Shown here piece after piece: positions 63,285 to 64,000 of a stretch of DNA of 64,000 nt (its first letter is position 1; every line of letters begins with the position of its first letter). Origin of the DNA: Marinobacter sp. F3R08 (lineage in GTDB: Bacteria; Pseudomonadota; Gammaproteobacteria; Pseudomonadales; Oleiphilaceae). The notes below the pieces were generated by a model. That model did not search any database. It was given only the letters and a program-made list of their open reading frames with translations, and was not told where the DNA came from. Location of the stretch: contig NZ_JAHKPI010000015.1 in assembly GCF_018860425.1 (NCBI RefSeq), positions 310,001-374,000 of the forward strand, given 5' to 3'. A program made the translations under genes and the position numbers.

Positions 63285-64000
63285 CCTGGAATTCTCTGGC
63301 TTCGATTTTCAGTTTCTTCAGCCGAGAAGTGAGGGTGGTTGGTTTTATGCCGAGCATGGCCGCGGCGCCATCGTCGCCGAATACTCTGCCTCCGCTCATC
63401 TCCAGAGCTCGGGTAAGGTTCTGCTTTTCCAGTGCTCTGAGCTCCTGTTCGGTCATCAGTTTGTCGTTAAAATGACGGGCCGGAATGGTCTGGTCAGAGG
63501 AGGGTCTGGCGATGGCTTCCGGGCCGGGCAGGTCAAGATCGAGTCGGCCATCGGCAGTGATGACCTGTCGCTCAATGACGTTCTCCAGTTCACGTACATT
63601 GCCTGGCCAGTGATAGGCCTTGAGAACTTCAACGTCCCGTTCTCGTAGCGCCAGTGTCGGCCGATTGAACTTCTGGCAGGCCCGGTTCAGGAACTCCCGG
63701 GCGAGGATTGGGATGTCTTCCAGACGCTGGCGCAGAGGGACGGACTCGATGGGAAAGACGTTCAGGCGGAAGTAGAGGTCTTCCCGGAACGTTTTTTCCT
63801 GGACTTCTGAGTTCAGATCCCGGTTGGTAGCCGCAATCACCCGAACATCTACAGCCCGGGTGCGGTTTTCGCCCACTCGTTCGAATTGCTGATCCTGCAG
63901 AACACGAAGCAGCTTGCCTTGAAGCTCTATAGGAATTTCACCGACCTCGTCCAGAAACAGGGTGCCGCCGTCAGCCAGTTCAAAGCGACCGACCCGGTCG
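63271..64000 (-). CDS. Sigma54-dependent transcriptional activator, 3' part
   Basis: The open frame runs off the right edge of the window, so the N-terminal sensor domain and Walker A are missing. What remains is the AAA+ core from Walker B ([20 protein letters not shown]), sensor and arginine-finger regions ([39 protein letters not shown]) and a Fis-type helix-turn-helix ([23 protein letters not shown]). It could be an activator for one of the sigma54 promoters in this window, but that is not shown. Confidence 0.93.
   Translation of the reverse strand, partial: DRVGRFELADGGTLFLDEVGEIPIELQGKLLRVLQDQQFERVGENRTRAVDVRVIAATNRDLNSEVQEKTFREDLYFRLNVFPIESVPLRQRLEDIPILAREFLNRACQKFNRPTLALRERDVEVLKAYHWPGNVRELENVIERQVITADGRLDLDLPGPEAIARPSSDQTIPARHFNDKLMTEQELRALEKQNLTRALEMSGGRVFGDDGAAAMLGIKPTTLTSRLKKLKIEAREFQVRPG

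Overview
The window looks like a chromosomal segment of a marine gammaproteobacterium, most likely Marinobacter or a close relative. This rests on a complete liu (leucine/isovalerate) locus, many acyl-CoA enzymes, several HAAT-type ABC importers, atoE and an NSS symporter. The genus is an inference from gene content and protein style, not from a marker gene. I see no rRNA, tRNA, CRISPR array, transposase or phage gene. Coding density is high and nearly every ORF belongs to a catabolic or uptake operon.

Layout. (1) 1-952: 3' part of a proline racemase-family gene. (2) 1126-8872, plus strand: acyl-CoA synthetase, PaaI-like thioesterase and alpha/beta hydrolase, then a five-gene branched-chain-type ABC importer ending at a strong terminator. 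(3) 9372-13463: repeat-rich lipoprotein, small conserved protein, DUF7282-like periplasmic protein, and an ECF sigma/anti-sigma pair. (4) 13515-17947: AraC regulator divergent from a flavoprotein dehydrogenase and a ThDP enzyme. (5) 18059-25375: mixed single genes (atoE, SGNH hydrolase, SMR pump, GNAT, M14 peptidase, a solute-binding protein, a TauD-type dioxygenase, a small membrane protein). (6) 25367-34431: a catabolic island with an amidohydrolase, a LivM-LivG-LivF triple fusion, LivH, a solute-binding protein, a SnoaL-like protein, an IPNS-type oxygenase, an atypical SDR and a GntR regulator. (7) 34660-40333: allantoin use (GntR, NCS1 permease, racemase, PuuE allantoinase, AllE, AllA). 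(8) 40334-53128: the liu locus, with liuR-liuABCDE and two extra genes on minus, and a divergent SDR/acyl-CoA dehydrogenase/thiolase operon on plus. (9) 53224-61654, minus strand: an oligopeptide ABC importer with its GntR regulator, a gamma-glutamyltransferase-like enzyme and a TauE exporter. (10) 61947-64000: an NSS symporter and the 3' part of a sigma54 activator gene.

The most interesting signals are regulatory and tie distant operons together. A 16-bp element (TTTACGTAAACGTAAA and close variants) lies between liuR and its divergent operon, and also upstream of the acyl-CoA synthetase and of the ABC importer in region 2. This suggests that region 2 belongs to the LiuR regulon. In region 6, two operons carry near-identical promoters: a textbook sigma54 -24/-12 element whose -12 box is embedded in the palindrome TTGCTAGCAA. 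The palindrome recurs, without the -24 box, in front of the local GntR gene. A third sigma54-like promoter precedes the oligopeptide operon.

Region 6 is the best candidate for an undescribed pathway. Its SDR has no usable ATG/GTG/TTG start (ATC is the only well-placed codon) and lacks the YxxxK catalytic pair. Its amidohydrolase lacks the canonical metal-binding Asp of cytosine deaminase. Its importer has three subunits fused in one chain. It sits directly beside the allantoin genes, so an N-rich heterocycle or ureido compound is a reasonable but unproven substrate.
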